Notes: a model not told the origin generated them from the sequence alone. 64,000 nt of DNA from Spirochaetota bacterium (GCA_035477215.1 DATIKU010000061.1:1-64000), one strand, 5' to 3'. Numbered from the stretch's first letter, positions 7,839-18,573 are shown. Program-made: numbers and translations.

Positions 7839-9005
7839 CTACAGTCTGTCCATGATCCACTGAAGTTTCCCTTTTTTCAGGGTAATTGCCGCCTCGGGGC
7901 ATATTTCCATGCAGCAGTAACATCTGATACACATGTCATAATCGTAGCGGGGCACCCGCGCTGCACCCTCCGCTTTATCGATCGCTCCCGCCGGGCATAT
8001 GCTATTACACTGATAGCAAAGGGTGCAACGCTCCGCGGATGGAACGGGCCGTTCCACACAGAGATTTTTGACCGCATTGAATTTGAGCACACCGTCCTGC
8101 AGCCTGGACGAAAAGCTCCTCCCGGGGGCCTTGAAATCCCGTACGGTCATGTCTTCCGGTGATTGTCCCGCAATCTCAATGTCTTCCAGATTGCCGGCGC
8201 CAAGGCCCCGGGTAACGGCGGAGCTGATGGTCACGATCTTTGACACATCCATGCCGGTGAGATGTGCGACGACTCGGTCAACAGCCACCGCATCGGTGCC
8301 CGCAATCACCATATCAAGCCTGCGCGGGGTACCGCCCGGCCCCGGACCTTCTCCTTCCATGCCGACAATCCCGTCGACAAGGTGAATAATCCGCCTGCCG
8401 TCACCGAATAGACCCTTTATCGCACCGTAAAAATCGAGTATGAACTCCGGGAACTCTTCCCTGGTCTTCGCCCGCATGTGCCATTGCGATTTCGCCTTCC
8501 CCGGTATCGTACCGAAGAGGTTCTTGACCGCACAGGTGAGGCAGGTTATGGCATGAGTTTTTATTTTCGGAAGATTCAACAGCACGTCAGCCTCCAGCAG
8601 GGTCTTCGCCACCTCGAAACGTTTGAACTTCCTTCCCGAGTTATTGGCTATTACGGCGACCGATCTATTGTCCCAGACCTCTATCCGCTCTTCCGCTATA
8701 ATCCTGTCGTATCCTGTTTTAGCGGCGACTTTTTCGAGGCTTTGAAATGCGGGAGACTCCACCAGCACCGGCACCCCTCCGTGGTCTTTCACCATGCGCA
8801 CCGCGGCGGCGAAGAATGCCGGGTGCGTGACAACGGCCTTTTCCGGAGCGCTCGCATTCAGCATGTTCGGCTTTAGCGCTACTCGCGCACCGCGGAAATC
8901 CTCAGCCTTGAAGCCCACATCGTCAAGGGCCCTGATAAATATTTCATTTAATACGCGCTCATCATATTCGGCACAACTGTAAATGGAAACCCTGGTCATC
9001 GGCAT
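7839..9005 (-). CDS. DUF362 protein with two 4Fe-4S clusters
   Basis: The protein has 388 residues. Residues 1 to about 300 form a DUF362 domain (KPNMLNAS, LLNLPKIKTHAITCLTCAVKN, GTDAVAVDRV). The C-terminal 80 residues are a bacterial ferredoxin pair with CTLCYQCNSICP and CIRCYCCMEICP, each in the C-x2-C-x2-C-x3-C pattern. The family is widespread in anaerobes; its reaction is not established, and a redox role is inferred from the clusters. Its ATG overlaps the stop of the preceding gene in TAATG, indicating translational coupling. Confidence 0.88.
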   Translation of the reverse strand: MPMTRVSIYSCAEYDERVLNEIFIRALDDVGFKAEDFRGARVALKPNMLNASAPEKAVVTHPAFFAAAVRMVKDHGGVPVLVESPAFQSLEKVAAKTGYDRIIAEERIEVWDNRSVAVIANNSGRKFKRFEVAKTLLEADVLLNLPKIKTHAITCLTCAVKNLFGTIPGKAKSQWHMRAKTREEFPEFILDFYGAIKGLFGDGRRIIHLVDGIVGMEGEGPGPGGTPRRLDMVIAGTDAVAVDRVVAHLTGMDVSKIVTISSAVTRGLGAGNLEDIEIAGQSPEDMTVRDFKAPGRSFSSRLQDGVLKFNAVKNLCVERPVPSAERCTLCYQCNSICPAGAIDKAEGAARVPRYDYDMCIRCYCCMEICPEAAITLKKGKLQWIMDRL

Positions 9006-10189
9006 TATTTCCCCATTCGCGCGGCCTGCAAAACCCTGACCTCTCTGGCTACAAGGTACGGCCGGGTGTCGCCGCCCGGATTGTTGACAAAAAGGGCACG
9101 CACCATGACCATGTTTCCGTTTGAAACGCCGGGTACATCCTTTTCGCAGTATATGTCCGCTATTCCTGAAAAAGTATTCGCCCCATCATGCCCCGTCATC
9201 AGATTGAAAAGAAGCCTTCCATCCTTCCTGCTAACGTTGGCCGCCCTCCCGGTCCATTCCACGGCGAATCCCCGGTAGAGGTAAGGCCTGCCGGCGACAT
9301 CTTCAAACGCGATGGCGTCATACGCCCTGTCCTCCACGGTAAGCGTGTATTTACTCAAAAACTCGGCCCGCTCCTTGACCGAAAACGCGGCATTGCTGTT
9401 CAGTATTTTATTAATCATAATAAGAGCCTCGTTGTGCCGATTTTTCTTGAGCAGCGCGCGGGCATTGTTGAAATCGGCCACGACCTCTTCGTTGGAGTAG
9501 TAGAATACGCGCGCGCGCTCCCTGCGTATCTTATCTATCAGGTCGTGCCGGCTGCCGTCTATCGTCACCATGTCTACAGGTGTCGAGCCGGTAAAATTTC
9601 CGACTGTTTTAAAATCGAATAAACCGATCAGCCCGTCTCTGTACAGAAACGCCGTCGAAAAGATTACGAGCAGAGCGATTGAAAACGCGGCGACGACCAG
9701 CATTCTCGTCGAAATACGATGTCGGCTCATTCCATTAAAAGCGCCCAGCGCCCTGCGGTTATTTTTCGTCGGGTGTTCGAGCGGAACAAAATCGAGAAGC
9801 CGGGCCTTGCGCTGGAATGTGGCAAAATCACCCGCCCGGCGGATGGACGCGATGGCCCGCGCGATATGGCGATCCCCGGGAAAACGCTGCAAGGCATCGA
9901 TATATCGTGCGAGCGCGGAAACCGTGTTTTCCGCGCTTTTTAAAAAAAGGAAAAGCTCGAGGCGCACGAGCGGGGGATACTGCTGATCGATTGAGCGGAG
10001 CTTCCTTAAAACGGGCTCTATTCTGCCGATCGCCCCCGACTGGAGATACTCAACCGCGAGCAGGAATAAAGCATACGGGTCCGAGTGGGAAGCGGCGGTT
10101 ATTCTTTCGAGAATGAGCACGGCGTCATCATGTCGCCCGGAACTGGCGAGACGGTACGCCTCTTTCAGCAGGGGGTTTTTCGTATTCAC
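9005..10189 (-). CDS. TPR and OB-fold-like membrane protein, function unknown
   Basis: The protein has 394 residues. The first 130 are helical and TPR-like (DPYALFLLAVEYLQSGAIGR). One membrane segment follows at about residues 168-190 (VAAFSIALLVIFSTAFLY). The C-terminal 100 residues (GRPYLYRGFAVEWTGRA and on to YLVAREVRVL) have a beta-rich pattern resembling a tRNA_anti-like OB fold. The N-terminal part would be cytoplasmic and the rest extracytoplasmic. It lies 62 bases downstream of the DUF2273 gene in the efp cluster. No enzymatic motif is visible. Confidence 0.7.
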   Translation of the reverse strand: MNTKNPLLKEAYRLASSGRHDDAVLILERITAASHSDPYALFLLAVEYLQSGAIGRIEPVLRKLRSIDQQYPPLVRLELFLFLKSAENTVSALARYIDALQRFPGDRHIARAIASIRRAGDFATFQRKARLLDFVPLEHPTKNNRRALGAFNGMSRHRISTRMLVVAAFSIALLVIFSTAFLYRDGLIGLFDFKTVGNFTGSTPVDMVTIDGSRHDLIDKIRRERARVFYYSNEEVVADFNNARALLKKNRHNEALIMINKILNSNAAFSVKERAEFLSKYTLTVEDRAYDAIAFEDVAGRPYLYRGFAVEWTGRAANVSRKDGRLLFNLMTGHDGANTFSGIADIYCEKDVPGVSNGNMVMVRALFVNNPGGDTRPYLVAREVRVLQAARMGK

Positions 10190-10251
10190 TCAATGCCAAC
10201 GGGTATCAATAGTATATGGGCGAGCGCCCGGCGGCCTTTGTCGGCCACGGT

Positions 10252-10476
10252 TTATCGCCGCCTGCGGAACAGATCGTTCAGCTCGTCGAGGATGGAAACA
10301 TTGTCGTCTCTGCTTTTACCGATGATGTACCCGATCAGTACGAACAGGACTATGAGGAGCGTTTTTATGATCCCAATGGTAAACAGCAACACTCCAAACA
10401 GAAAACCCGCGAATGCGCCCGCGGCCTTCCCCGGATTCCGCCCGATCCATTCGCCGGCCGCTCCCAGAAAGCTCAT
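10252..10476 (-). CDS. Small membrane protein, DUF2273-like
   Basis: The protein has 74 residues with an N-terminal amphipathic stretch, a glycine-rich first hydrophobic segment (AGAFAGFLFGVLLFTIG), a second one (LLIVLFVLIGYIIG) and a charged tail ending in RRRR. This matches DUF2273 small integral membrane proteins, which in Firmicutes lie beside Asp23-family genes. The ATG overlaps the efp stop codon as TAATG, so it is coupled to efp. Its function is not known. Confidence 0.75.
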   Translation of the reverse strand: MSFLGAAGEWIGRNPGKAAGAFAGFLFGVLLFTIGIIKTLLIVLFVLIGYIIGKSRDDNVSILDELNDLFRRRR

Positions 10477-11039
10477 TATTGTTTTACCCTCTCTACATAT
10501 TCGCCGGTGCGGGTGTCCACCTTGATGGTATCGGATTCGTTTACGAACAGCGGGACCTGGATCATGGCTCCAGTCTCGACCTTCACCGGCTTGGTGACAT
10601 TGGTCGCCGTGTCGCCCTTGACGCCCGGCTCCGCATAAACGACCTTCAGGCTGACGAACGTGGGAGGTTCGATATTGATCGGTTTATCCTCGTAAATCGA
10701 GATATCCACCGTGTCCCCTTCCCTGATGTAATCGAGAATATTGCCGACGTATGTCTTGGCGACGGAATCCTGCTCGTAGCTTTCGGTATCCATAAAAACG
10801 AGCGAATCGCCCTCATCATAGAGATACTGCATCTTCTTTGTTTCGATTCGAACGTCCTCGACCTTCTCGCCGCCCCTGAATGTCTTGTCGACGATCGAAC
10901 CCTTCATTATCGAACGCAGTTTTGTACGGACGAAAGCCGCTCCACGGGCCGGTTTAACATGCTGATACTCGACAACCGAATACAGGTTGCCGTCCAGCTT
11001 GATGACCATTCCCCTTTTAAAATCGTTGCTCGTGATCAT
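10476..11039 (-). CDS. efp: Translation elongation factor P
   Basis: The protein has 187 residues, the full EF-P length, with the KOW-like N-terminal domain, the central OB domain and the C-terminal OB domain ending in RTGEYVERV. EF-P relieves ribosome stalling at polyproline stretches. The loop residue that is post-translationally modified is Arg32 (HVKPARGAAFVRTK), not the Lys modified by EpmA or YmfI-type systems. The gene follows the M24 peptidase by 10 bases in the aroQ-pepQ-efp order known from many bacteria. Confidence 0.97.
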   Translation of the reverse strand: MITSNDFKRGMVIKLDGNLYSVVEYQHVKPARGAAFVRTKLRSIMKGSIVDKTFRGGEKVEDVRIETKKMQYLYDEGDSLVFMDTESYEQDSVAKTYVGNILDYIREGDTVDISIYEDKPINIEPPTFVSLKVVYAEPGVKGDTATNVTKPVKVETGAMIQVPLFVNESDTIKVDTRTGEYVERVKQ

Positions 11040-11049
11040 GGAGTACTCC

Positions 11050-12117
11050 TCACACTATATGAATATCTTTGGATGATTTCGTCAGTATTTCGGAGCCTTC
11101 GCCGGTAACAAGCACCACGTCTTCTATCCGAACACCGCCTTTGCCCGGGATATAGATGCCCGGCTCCACCGTTATCACCATATTTTTCCTCAGTTTTGTC
11201 CGCCCGCCCGACTTCACCGCCGGTATTTCATGGACTTCCATGCCGACACCATGCCCCAGCGAGTGCCCGAAGGCATCCTCATAGCCGGCCGCCCCGATCG
11301 AACTGCGCGCCACCGAATCGAGCGTCCCACAGCTTATTCCCGGCCTTACCGCCTCTATGGCGCGTTCCTGCGCTTCCCTTACGATTCCGTATATTTTGCT
11401 CAAATCTTCATCAACGCTATTGATGAAGATGGTTCTTGTCAAGTCTGAATTATAGCCATCATACTCGCATCCCATGTCTATGAGCAGCGCGTCGCCCTTT
11501 TCCAACTTTTTTGTCATGGAGGTTAAATAGTGTGGCATTGATGAGCCCGCGCCGGAGGCGACGATGCTGTCAAACGAGGTTTTCCTGCAACCATTTTTCC
11601 TGTAAAAGTACTCTATCTCTACCGACAGGTCCCATTCCAGCATGCCCGCTTTCGCCATCGAAAGAATATGCTTAAAGCACCGGTCGGACAGATCGACCGC
11701 CGCCCTGATCGTTTCAATTTCTCCCGGCTCCTTTGCCATTCGGAGCTCGTTGACCGGACTGCCCCCTTCCCTCAGGTCAACCTGATGGAGCGCCTTTTTA
11801 AGTGCGCAATACTGTGAAAGCGTTGTGGTGTGATCTTCCAGGAAGAGCCTGCCGCGGCGACTTCGCCTGATGATCCCTGAAATGGTCTTTACGGCCGTCC
11901 CGCGCATGAGGACGAACTCCATCCCCGAGGGTATAATCGAGCGTGCATATTCTTCATAACGGGAATCTGATATAAAATAATCCCCGTCAGCATCCAGGAG
12001 AAGGAGGGCTGAAGAACCAATGAAACCCGTCAGGTAGCGGATATTTACCAGATCCTGTACCAGGAACGGGAATTTATCCTCACGTTCAAACCGCTTTCGC
12101 AGAATATCGAGCTTCAT
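11050..12117 (-). CDS. M24 metallopeptidase (Xaa-Pro aminopeptidase/dipeptidase)
   Basis: The protein has 355 residues from ATG 12117, chosen because this ATG overlaps the aroQ stop as ATGA; an upstream frame extension is within aroQ. The N-terminal creatinase-like domain covers about residues 1-125 and the pita-bread catalytic domain the rest. Metal ligands are visible: Asp in [11 protein letters not shown], Asp in NSDLTRT, His in [14 protein letters not shown], Glu in VEPGIYIPG and Glu in VRIEDVV. It cleaves proline-containing peptides, which fits the neighbouring gene for the polyproline factor EF-P. Confidence 0.93.
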   Translation of the reverse strand: MKLDILRKRFEREDKFPFLVQDLVNIRYLTGFIGSSALLLLDADGDYFISDSRYEEYARSIIPSGMEFVLMRGTAVKTISGIIRRSRRGRLFLEDHTTTLSQYCALKKALHQVDLREGGSPVNELRMAKEPGEIETIRAAVDLSDRCFKHILSMAKAGMLEWDLSVEIEYFYRKNGCRKTSFDSIVASGAGSSMPHYLTSMTKKLEKGDALLIDMGCEYDGYNSDLTRTIFINSVDEDLSKIYGIVREAQERAIEAVRPGISCGTLDSVARSSIGAAGYEDAFGHSLGHGVGMEVHEIPAVKSGGRTKLRKNMVITVEPGIYIPGKGGVRIEDVVLVTGEGSEILTKSSKDIHIV

Positions 12118-12569
12118 CCAGTCGGCCGTTCCTTCCGCATATGATCGAGCAGCGCCAGCAGTCCGGCAATATAAGAATAAGGGCCGAAACCGCAAACCTG
12201 CCCCACGCACACCGGGGCGATCATCGAATGCCTGCGAAACTCCTCGCGTGCATGAATATTCGAGAGGTGAACTTCCACCGTCGGCACCCTGACCGCCGAT
12301 ATCGCGTCCCTGATGGCGATCGAGGTATGCGTATACGCTCCGGGATTGATGACGATGCCGTCAAAATCGCGGACCACATGAATGTGATTGATAATTTCAC
12401 CTTCTATGTTGGACTGGAAAAACTCAACAGAGGCTCCGCCCGGCGCGGCTGCGTTTTCGATTGCGGAATTAATTGCGTCGAGTGTCGCTCCTCCGTATAT
12501 GCCCACCTCACGGTCCCCAAGCAGATTGAGGTTCGGACCGTTTATGACCGCTATCCTCATTTTGCCCAT
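12114..12569 (-). CDS. aroQ: Type II 3-dehydroquinate dehydratase
   Basis: The protein has 151 residues from ATG 12569, which is preceded by GAAAGGAGG at the right distance; the longer open frame upstream lacks support. Type II dehydroquinase motifs are [12 protein letters not shown], the catalytic Tyr in [14 protein letters not shown] and [14 protein letters not shown]. It converts 3-dehydroquinate to 3-dehydroshikimate in the shikimate pathway in the cytoplasm, as a dodecamer. It overlaps the M24 peptidase gene by four bases. Confidence 0.97.
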   Translation of the reverse strand: MGKMRIAVINGPNLNLLGDREVGIYGGATLDAINSAIENAAAPGGASVEFFQSNIEGEIINHIHVVRDFDGIVINPGAYTHTSIAIRDAISAVRVPTVEVHLSNIHAREEFRRHSMIAPVCVGQVCGFGPYSYIAGLLALLDHMRKERPTG

Positions 12570-12679
12570 TTGCAGCCTCCTTTCAGCCAGCTGTCTGAAG
12601 CATCTTAACCGCCGCAAGCCGGCAGCAACCGCCCTCTCTGCGGCATGTGACATTGCCTGTCGCCAATGGCGCGGCATGC

Positions 12680-15517
12680 CTATTTGGAAAAATTGAGATA
12701 TTCGGCGAGATTCTCGGCCTGCGCCTTCATCACCGCATTTTCGGGGCCCGCCTCTATTTCTTTGAGCAGTTCTTCAGCCCTCGCGCGATTTGCGCCTTCG
12801 CTCATCAACAGGGCCAGGTTTATTCTCGCTTTCATGGCGAACGAGTTTTCGGGATCGGATGTATCAATCAACCGCTGGAAATGTCCCGCGGCGATACGTG
12901 CGTTTTTGTGGTGATGCAGGCTTATTATCCCCAGGAAAAAAAGCGCCTCCTCGCGGTACTCACTCTCTGTCGCCGCAAGCCTGCCGAAAAAATAACTCGA
13001 CTTCGTATACTGTTGCTGTTCGAAATATATTTTTCCGGACAGGTAATTCAGCAGCGGATCATTACCCGAATATTTTGTGAGATGTGAAGAGTACACGGCG
13101 AAATTTTTTAAATCGCCTTTCAAATAATAATAGAACAGGGCTTCCTTAACGACCGTTTCGCCCGCCGGGTGTCCGAGTATGTTCCGGATGCCCGATCTGG
13201 TCATTTCCACGGCTTCTTCGATCTTCCCCGTTCGGAACATCGCGACGATTCGGAGGATCAGCTTCCTGTCGGCGTGCTTTTCGGATTTGATCTCGTCGAG
13301 AAGCGTGAGTGCTTCTCCGTATTTCCGATTATTCCCGTGTATCTCCGCCATTTCAATACGGGCGTCATCCCTGAAGGCCGAATCCGGGCAGTCCGCGATC
13401 ACTTTCGCAAAATAGTCGAAGGCCACATCCTCTTTTCCCTCGGAGATATAATATTTTCCGAGAATATACAGGGACTCTGCATACTGATCCGATCCCTTGT
13501 GGAGGAGCGCGGGAACGGCCTGGGCCGTCCAGATGTCGCCCGCTTTCAGCGCGCTTTTAGCCAGTATCAATCGGTCATCGTCTTCAAGATCCCCGGATGA
13601 TAATGGCAGCAGTGTCTTGTACGACATTTCGAGGTTTTTCTCATTAAAGTACGCGCGCCCAAGGTATAGCGAGAACTGTATCGACGCGTTTTTGTCAAGC
13701 TCCGGCATGGTCTCGTCTCCGGCGATCGAGATGATCTCCCGGTAACGTTTAAGGCGGGAAAGAGAATCCACGCGGCCTAAAAGCGCGTCCTGCGCCCTTT
13801 CCCTCGCGGGCACCGCCAGGTATTGCCGGTAAAACTGTTCTGCACGGGAGTAGTCACCCGCCACATAGCTCTCCGTGGCCCAGGCGAACATGATCCTGCC
13901 GGCGCTGTCGGACTTCGGGTGGGTGTTAACGACAAACTGCAGATACCGCGCGGGATTTCCGCCTTTGAGGGCGAGCGCCTGCGCGAACGCATAGAGGGCT
14001 TTTTCCGCTCCCTCCTGCCTGGGATAACCGGACTGTATAAGCTGGGCCGTCTTTTCCGCATTTTTGATGTCCGATGCGCTGATATAGAGTTCAAGAAGCC
14101 GTACCAGTGCGTCGTATCTCTTTTCCGCTCCGGTAGTCGAGATGTATCTGTTGAGCAGTTCGACTGCCTGGATGTACTCATTCTTCATCGCGTGCGCGAG
14201 CCCGAGATAATAGACCGCCTCGCGAAGGTAGGGGGATGATGGGTTGATTGATTGTATCCTGTTAAATCCGTCGATCGCGGCCACGGGATCGTTACGCTCC
14301 AGCGCAACGCGCGCTATTAGGAACTGCACCTGGTCGTTTCCCTCGTTTTCGGGGTATGTATTGATCAGCATGGAAAGAATCCTTTCGGCATCCTCGTAGC
14401 GCCTAACATCGACATATACCCTGGCCAGGAGCGACAGGGCGTCGCGCTGTTCCTCCTGATCGGGAAGGGAGACTGCGTCTTCCAGATATGGAATCGCCTC
14501 GACCGGGTTTCGCTCAAGGTGTATCCGGCTCAGTACGAGGGCCGCGCGGCTTCGGAGCGCCATCACCTTTGTGGAATTACGCACCTCCTCCAGAAGCTCG
14601 GTCCCCTCTTTCTCGTTGTTCTGGCGTATAAAAATGCTGCCGAGTTCATATTTCCCGTGATAGTACCATTCGGAAGATTTGCCGATAAGGAGAAACGATT
14701 CCAGGAAGGATTTCGCCGAGTAGGCGTCGCCGAGAGCGATAGACGACATGGCCTTAAAATACTGTGCGTCACAGTATGGCGACTCTCTGAGCATAATTTC
14801 GGGGATGCCGTATAAGGCTTTCAGCGCCTCGCGGTGGCGGCCCTTTATCTGGTATATCCTGCCGATGATCATGCGCGCCTGGGCTTCGTGAGTTTTGTCA
14901 CTCTTCGTCGAGATGAGCGATTCGAGCAGTTCGAGGGCCTTGTCATAATCCTCGTTGAGGAAGAGGGCCCGCCCGATCCAAACCACCCGCTGGCTGTTCT
15001 GCGAAACATTCGTATTGCGGTTGATGGCCTCCTTCCATTCTATCACGGCCTCGTCGTAGCGCGCCTGCATAAAGTAGATCTCCCCTATCCTGTCCAGGGC
15101 GGCCACCGTGAGCATTTCGTTCCTGCTTTTCGCGATGAATCGCTTGAATTCCTCGATGGCCCTAATGTAATTTTTAAGGAAGAAGTTCGATTCCGCGATC
15201 CAGTAACGCGATTCATGGCAGAGGTCCTGGGCCGTACAGATGAGGAGGAAACGGTTGAATTCGAAAATCGCGTCCTTATATTTTTTCTGGTTGAAGATCG
15301 AAAGGGCCAGATAATACCAAGCCCGGTCCCGGTACTCGGCACCGTCCCCCGAATCGATTATCTTCCTGAACAGCAGCTCGGACGATCCGTAATTGCCGGC
15401 CTTGAAGGCCTCCGTTCCCTGTTCGTAAAGGGACTGCAAGCCCCTCATCGACGCGTCGGATACGCCTACCGAAAGGGCCAGGACCGTGATGGCGAGTATT
15501 GCGCGCAATGGTCTCAT
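12680..15517 (-). CDS. Large secreted TPR-repeat protein
   Basis: The protein has 945 residues with an N-terminal signal peptide ([20 protein letters not shown]) followed by TPR-type helical pairs along nearly the whole length (for example [43 protein letters not shown]). No catalytic domain is visible. The opening repeats are of the kind seen in YbgF/BamD-like envelope scaffold proteins. It is likely periplasmic. The ATG overlaps the cinA stop (TAATG). Such proteins usually organise complexes; the partners are unknown. Confidence 0.85.
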   Translation of the reverse strand: MRPLRAILAITVLALSVGVSDASMRGLQSLYEQGTEAFKAGNYGSSELLFRKIIDSGDGAEYRDRAWYYLALSIFNQKKYKDAIFEFNRFLLICTAQDLCHESRYWIAESNFFLKNYIRAIEEFKRFIAKSRNEMLTVAALDRIGEIYFMQARYDEAVIEWKEAINRNTNVSQNSQRVVWIGRALFLNEDYDKALELLESLISTKSDKTHEAQARMIIGRIYQIKGRHREALKALYGIPEIMLRESPYCDAQYFKAMSSIALGDAYSAKSFLESFLLIGKSSEWYYHGKYELGSIFIRQNNEKEGTELLEEVRNSTKVMALRSRAALVLSRIHLERNPVEAIPYLEDAVSLPDQEEQRDALSLLARVYVDVRRYEDAERILSMLINTYPENEGNDQVQFLIARVALERNDPVAAIDGFNRIQSINPSSPYLREAVYYLGLAHAMKNEYIQAVELLNRYISTTGAEKRYDALVRLLELYISASDIKNAEKTAQLIQSGYPRQEGAEKALYAFAQALALKGGNPARYLQFVVNTHPKSDSAGRIMFAWATESYVAGDYSRAEQFYRQYLAVPARERAQDALLGRVDSLSRLKRYREIISIAGDETMPELDKNASIQFSLYLGRAYFNEKNLEMSYKTLLPLSSGDLEDDDRLILAKSALKAGDIWTAQAVPALLHKGSDQYAESLYILGKYYISEGKEDVAFDYFAKVIADCPDSAFRDDARIEMAEIHGNNRKYGEALTLLDEIKSEKHADRKLILRIVAMFRTGKIEEAVEMTRSGIRNILGHPAGETVVKEALFYYYLKGDLKNFAVYSSHLTKYSGNDPLLNYLSGKIYFEQQQYTKSSYFFGRLAATESEYREEALFFLGIISLHHHKNARIAAGHFQRLIDTSDPENSFAMKARINLALLMSEGANRARAEELLKEIEAGPENAVMKAQAENLAEYLNFSK

Positions 15518-16743
15518 TATGAAAGTATGCCTCTCCGGATTCCGTCAAGCGCGTACTGGGAGGAAAACTGTCGAACCCTTTCCCTGTCGCCCGTGATATT
15601 TCTTGTAAAGGTTTTAGCCGTCCCGACGGTGGCGATGGCGAAGCAGACCGTACCTACCGGCTTCGCCTCCGTTCCGCCCCCTGGCCCCGCGATACCGGTA
15701 ACGGCGACGGCCATGTCCGCGGCAAAACGCCGCAAAGCGCCGTGCGCCATTTCGAGCGCGGTCTCCTCGCTCACCGCGCCGTAAGTATCCAGTACCTCCG
15801 CCGAAACATCAAGCAAATTACGTTTCGCCTCGTTTGAATAGGCGACGACGCCTCCCTTAAAAACACGCGAGGATCCCGGCACATCGGTGATCCTCTGCGC
15901 AATAAGCCCTCCCGTGCAGGATTCCGCGGTCGCCGCGGAAATCCCGCTGGCTTCAAGCAGGCGCACCATATCCTCCTCAATGTTTTTTGAGGAAAGGGCG
16001 AGCATTTTATTGCCGAACGTACGCTTAGCCTCCGCGATTATCAAGTCCTTCGGTAACGGGTCCTCGGCGCGGCTGACAAAGCCAACCGTGTTCATCCCCG
16101 GGGAGGTAGTGATTCCCCAGTCAATCGAGTCGAAAGGAAGCGCCATCTTCTTTATCTGGTCGTTGACCTCCGCCTCGCGCATAAGTACGACGCGCAGGGT
16201 CAATGAGTCGCGACCCGAACCAGGATAAAGCAAGTGCAGGTGGGGCATCACCCTTTTTTCGAACATCGGCCTCAATTCGTGGGGGACGCCCGGCATCGCC
16301 ACCAGGATTTTTCCTCTATAGTCTATCGCAAAACCCGGCGCCAAGCCTGTTTCGTTCTCGAAGACGATGGAGCCCGCGGGCACCGTCACCATCTTGACGT
16401 CGCCGGGAAGCATTTCCCTTCCCATGCTATTAAAAAAGAATTCCACCCGCCGCAGGGCCGGCTCGTTGACAGTGGACTTAACACCGCAATGTGCGCCTAC
16501 GACTTCCATGGTTCGGTCGTCGTCGGTCGGTCCGAGCCCGCCTGACATGATAACGATGTCCGCCTCGCAGAGCGCCGTGTTTATTGTGCGGCGCAGGTCT
16601 TCCACGACATCGCCGACCGCGTGGTGCGAAACCACGGTGAAGGCCGTCGGGAAGAGGCACGCGCTTATAAACGCCGCGTTCGAGTCCTGTACCCTTCCGT
16701 ATACGAGCTCGCTTCCGGTGGAGATTATCGAAACGCGCTTCAT
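15517..16743 (-). CDS. cinA: CinA family protein (MoCF domain plus NMN amidohydrolase domain)
   Basis: The protein has 408 residues. The N-terminal MoCF-like domain covers about residues 1-170 (STGSELVYGRVQDSNAAFIS, MSGGLGPTDDDRT). The C-terminal PncC-type domain starts near residue 255 (AESCTGGLIAQRITDVPGSS, KGGVVAYSNEAKRNLL, VTGIAGPGGGTEAKPVGTV). Full-length CinA proteins hydrolyse NMN and ADP-ribose in pyridine-nucleotide recycling. It lies nine bases after argS. All expected motifs look intact. Confidence 0.95.
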   Translation of the reverse strand: MKRVSIISTGSELVYGRVQDSNAAFISACLFPTAFTVVSHHAVGDVVEDLRRTINTALCEADIVIMSGGLGPTDDDRTMEVVGAHCGVKSTVNEPALRRVEFFFNSMGREMLPGDVKMVTVPAGSIVFENETGLAPGFAIDYRGKILVAMPGVPHELRPMFEKRVMPHLHLLYPGSGRDSLTLRVVLMREAEVNDQIKKMALPFDSIDWGITTSPGMNTVGFVSRAEDPLPKDLIIAEAKRTFGNKMLALSSKNIEEDMVRLLEASGISAATAESCTGGLIAQRITDVPGSSRVFKGGVVAYSNEAKRNLLDVSAEVLDTYGAVSEETALEMAHGALRRFAADMAVAVTGIAGPGGGTEAKPVGTVCFAIATVGTAKTFTRNITGDRERVRQFSSQYALDGIRRGILS

Positions 16744-16752
16744 TGCCGCAAC

Positions 16753-18426
16753 CTACATGCGCTCCGGAGCGGAGACACCGAGGAGCCTCAGCCCGTTTTT
16801 CATGACGATGCGCACGCAGTCGCACAGCGCCAGGTTCGTGTTGGCCTCGGACCCATCTTCTGAAAGCACACGGTGCTCGGCATAAAACCTGTGATATGCC
16901 TGGGCCAGCCGCATGAGAAAGGTCGCGATGCGATGCGGCTCGAACGCGCCGGCCGCGTCAGCTATCTCCTCCGGAAAACGCGCAAGGAGCTTGAGGAGGG
17001 CGAGCGCCTCCGGGTTCCTGAGGTGCACGGTGTCTCTTTTGCCGGGGTCATGGCGAAAGCCCCGTTTTTCGGCCTCCCTAAAAATGGAACAAATTCGTGC
17101 GTGCGCGTATTGCAGATAAAATACCGGATTTTCCGAGCTCTGCCGCTTTGCCAGGGCGAGGTCGAAGTCGAGATGACTCTCGGTTGATCGCATGGTGAAG
17201 AAATAGCGCGCGACATCCCCGCCGATCTCGTCAAGGAGTTCGCTCATCGTGGAGAACCTGCCCAGCCTCTTGGACATCTTAACCATCTCTCCTTCCATTA
17301 CCAGGTTTACCTGCTGCGCGATGAGCACCCTGAAGGCGCCCTCGGGGCACCCCAGGGCCTTCATGGCCCCGGCCAGCCGGGCGATGTAGCCGTGGTGATC
17401 CGGGCCCCAGATGTCGATAATCAGGTCGTAGCCCCGGTCCTTTTTATTCCGGTGATAGGCTATATCCGCCAGCAGGTATGTGGGCCTCCCGTCGTCACGC
17501 ATAACCACGCGGTCCTTGTCGTCACCGTATTCGGTGGAGCGGAAAACCTTTTTACCCTCCTCCTCGTATATAACGCCCAGTTTCTCGAGTATTCCGAACG
17601 TTTCCCCCACGCTGCCGTCCGCATGTAAAAGGCTTTCTTTGAACCAGCGCTTGAAATTAACGTTGAATCTTTCGAGATCGCGCCTCTGCCCGCTCACGTT
17701 GTATTCCACGGCCTTGCGCGCCATCAATTCTATGAGCGCGTCCTCGCCGGCGGCCGACCGCACTTCACTTTCAAAATTCCCCCGTATGAACGCCGCTATG
17801 TCGCGTATGTATTCGCCATGGTATCCGTCTTCCGGAAATTCCACGCTCTCCCCCTCGAGCTCCCGGTATCTGCACAACACCGATCGCCCGAGCAGTAAAA
17901 CCTGGTTGCCGTAATCGTTGATATAGAACTCGCGGTCCACGTTCTCTCCGCAGGCCTCGAGCAGATTGGCGAGCGTGTCCCCGACGGCCGCCGCGCGCGC
18001 CGATACGATATTCAGCGGGCCCGTCGGATTGGCCGACACAAACTCTATGCTGATGCGCCTCGGGTTTTTCTTTTCCTGCTTTCCATAGCGGTCGCGTTCG
18101 GTTAGAATCTCCTCCATTTGACGATAGAGTAATTCCTGGTTAAGGAATATATTAATGAAGCCCGGTTTCGTAACCTCGACCGCGCCGGCGAGTTCGCTGC
18201 GTTCGATATACCCTTTCAACACGGCGCCGATTTCGAGGGGCGAGCGCTTCAGCACGCGCGCCGATTCCATCGCTATCGGTGTTGAGTAATCGCCGAACTT
18301 TTCCTCCCTTGGGTATTCTATTTTCGGGACGGGCAGATCCCCGGAACCGAGCGCTCCGTCGGCCACGGCCTGTCGAAGCGCGGTTTCGACCACCTCGGCG
18401 ATCTTATCTTTGACGTTCAAACTCAT
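16753..18426 (-). CDS. argS: Arginyl-tRNA synthetase
   Basis: The protein has 557 residues from ATG 18426; a TTG nine bases upstream is a possible alternative, and neither has an ideal ribosome site. It has the Add1 N-terminal domain (EEKFGDYSTPIAMESAR), the class I catalytic core (EFVSANPTGP, NDYGNQ), the KMSKS loop as VKMSKRLGRFSTM, and the DALR anticodon-binding domain ending in NGLRLLGVSAPERM. The HIGH motif position, however, reads N-I-V-S (residues 139-142 from this ATG) after NPTGPL, where most ArgRS have HxGH. It is probably still the cell's ArgRS, as the rest is well conserved. Confidence 0.95.
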   Translation of the reverse strand: MSLNVKDKIAEVVETALRQAVADGALGSGDLPVPKIEYPREEKFGDYSTPIAMESARVLKRSPLEIGAVLKGYIERSELAGAVEVTKPGFINIFLNQELLYRQMEEILTERDRYGKQEKKNPRRISIEFVSANPTGPLNIVSARAAAVGDTLANLLEACGENVDREFYINDYGNQVLLLGRSVLCRYRELEGESVEFPEDGYHGEYIRDIAAFIRGNFESEVRSAAGEDALIELMARKAVEYNVSGQRRDLERFNVNFKRWFKESLLHADGSVGETFGILEKLGVIYEEEGKKVFRSTEYGDDKDRVVMRDDGRPTYLLADIAYHRNKKDRGYDLIIDIWGPDHHGYIARLAGAMKALGCPEGAFRVLIAQQVNLVMEGEMVKMSKRLGRFSTMSELLDEIGGDVARYFFTMRSTESHLDFDLALAKRQSSENPVFYLQYAHARICSIFREAEKRGFRHDPGKRDTVHLRNPEALALLKLLARFPEEIADAAGAFEPHRIATFLMRLAQAYHRFYAEHRVLSEDGSEANTNLALCDCVRIVMKNGLRLLGVSAPERM

Positions 18427-18573
18427 ACCTCTCAAACTGTTGATGAGGATAAAATCTCCCGGTCGCGGAAATATTTTGTCAAGACTTTAATAAAATACTT
18501 GAAAAACCCGCTCCATCCGGTGAATCTATGGGATGCCTTCTCTTCATTCCCATCAAGACACGAGGGACATCGT

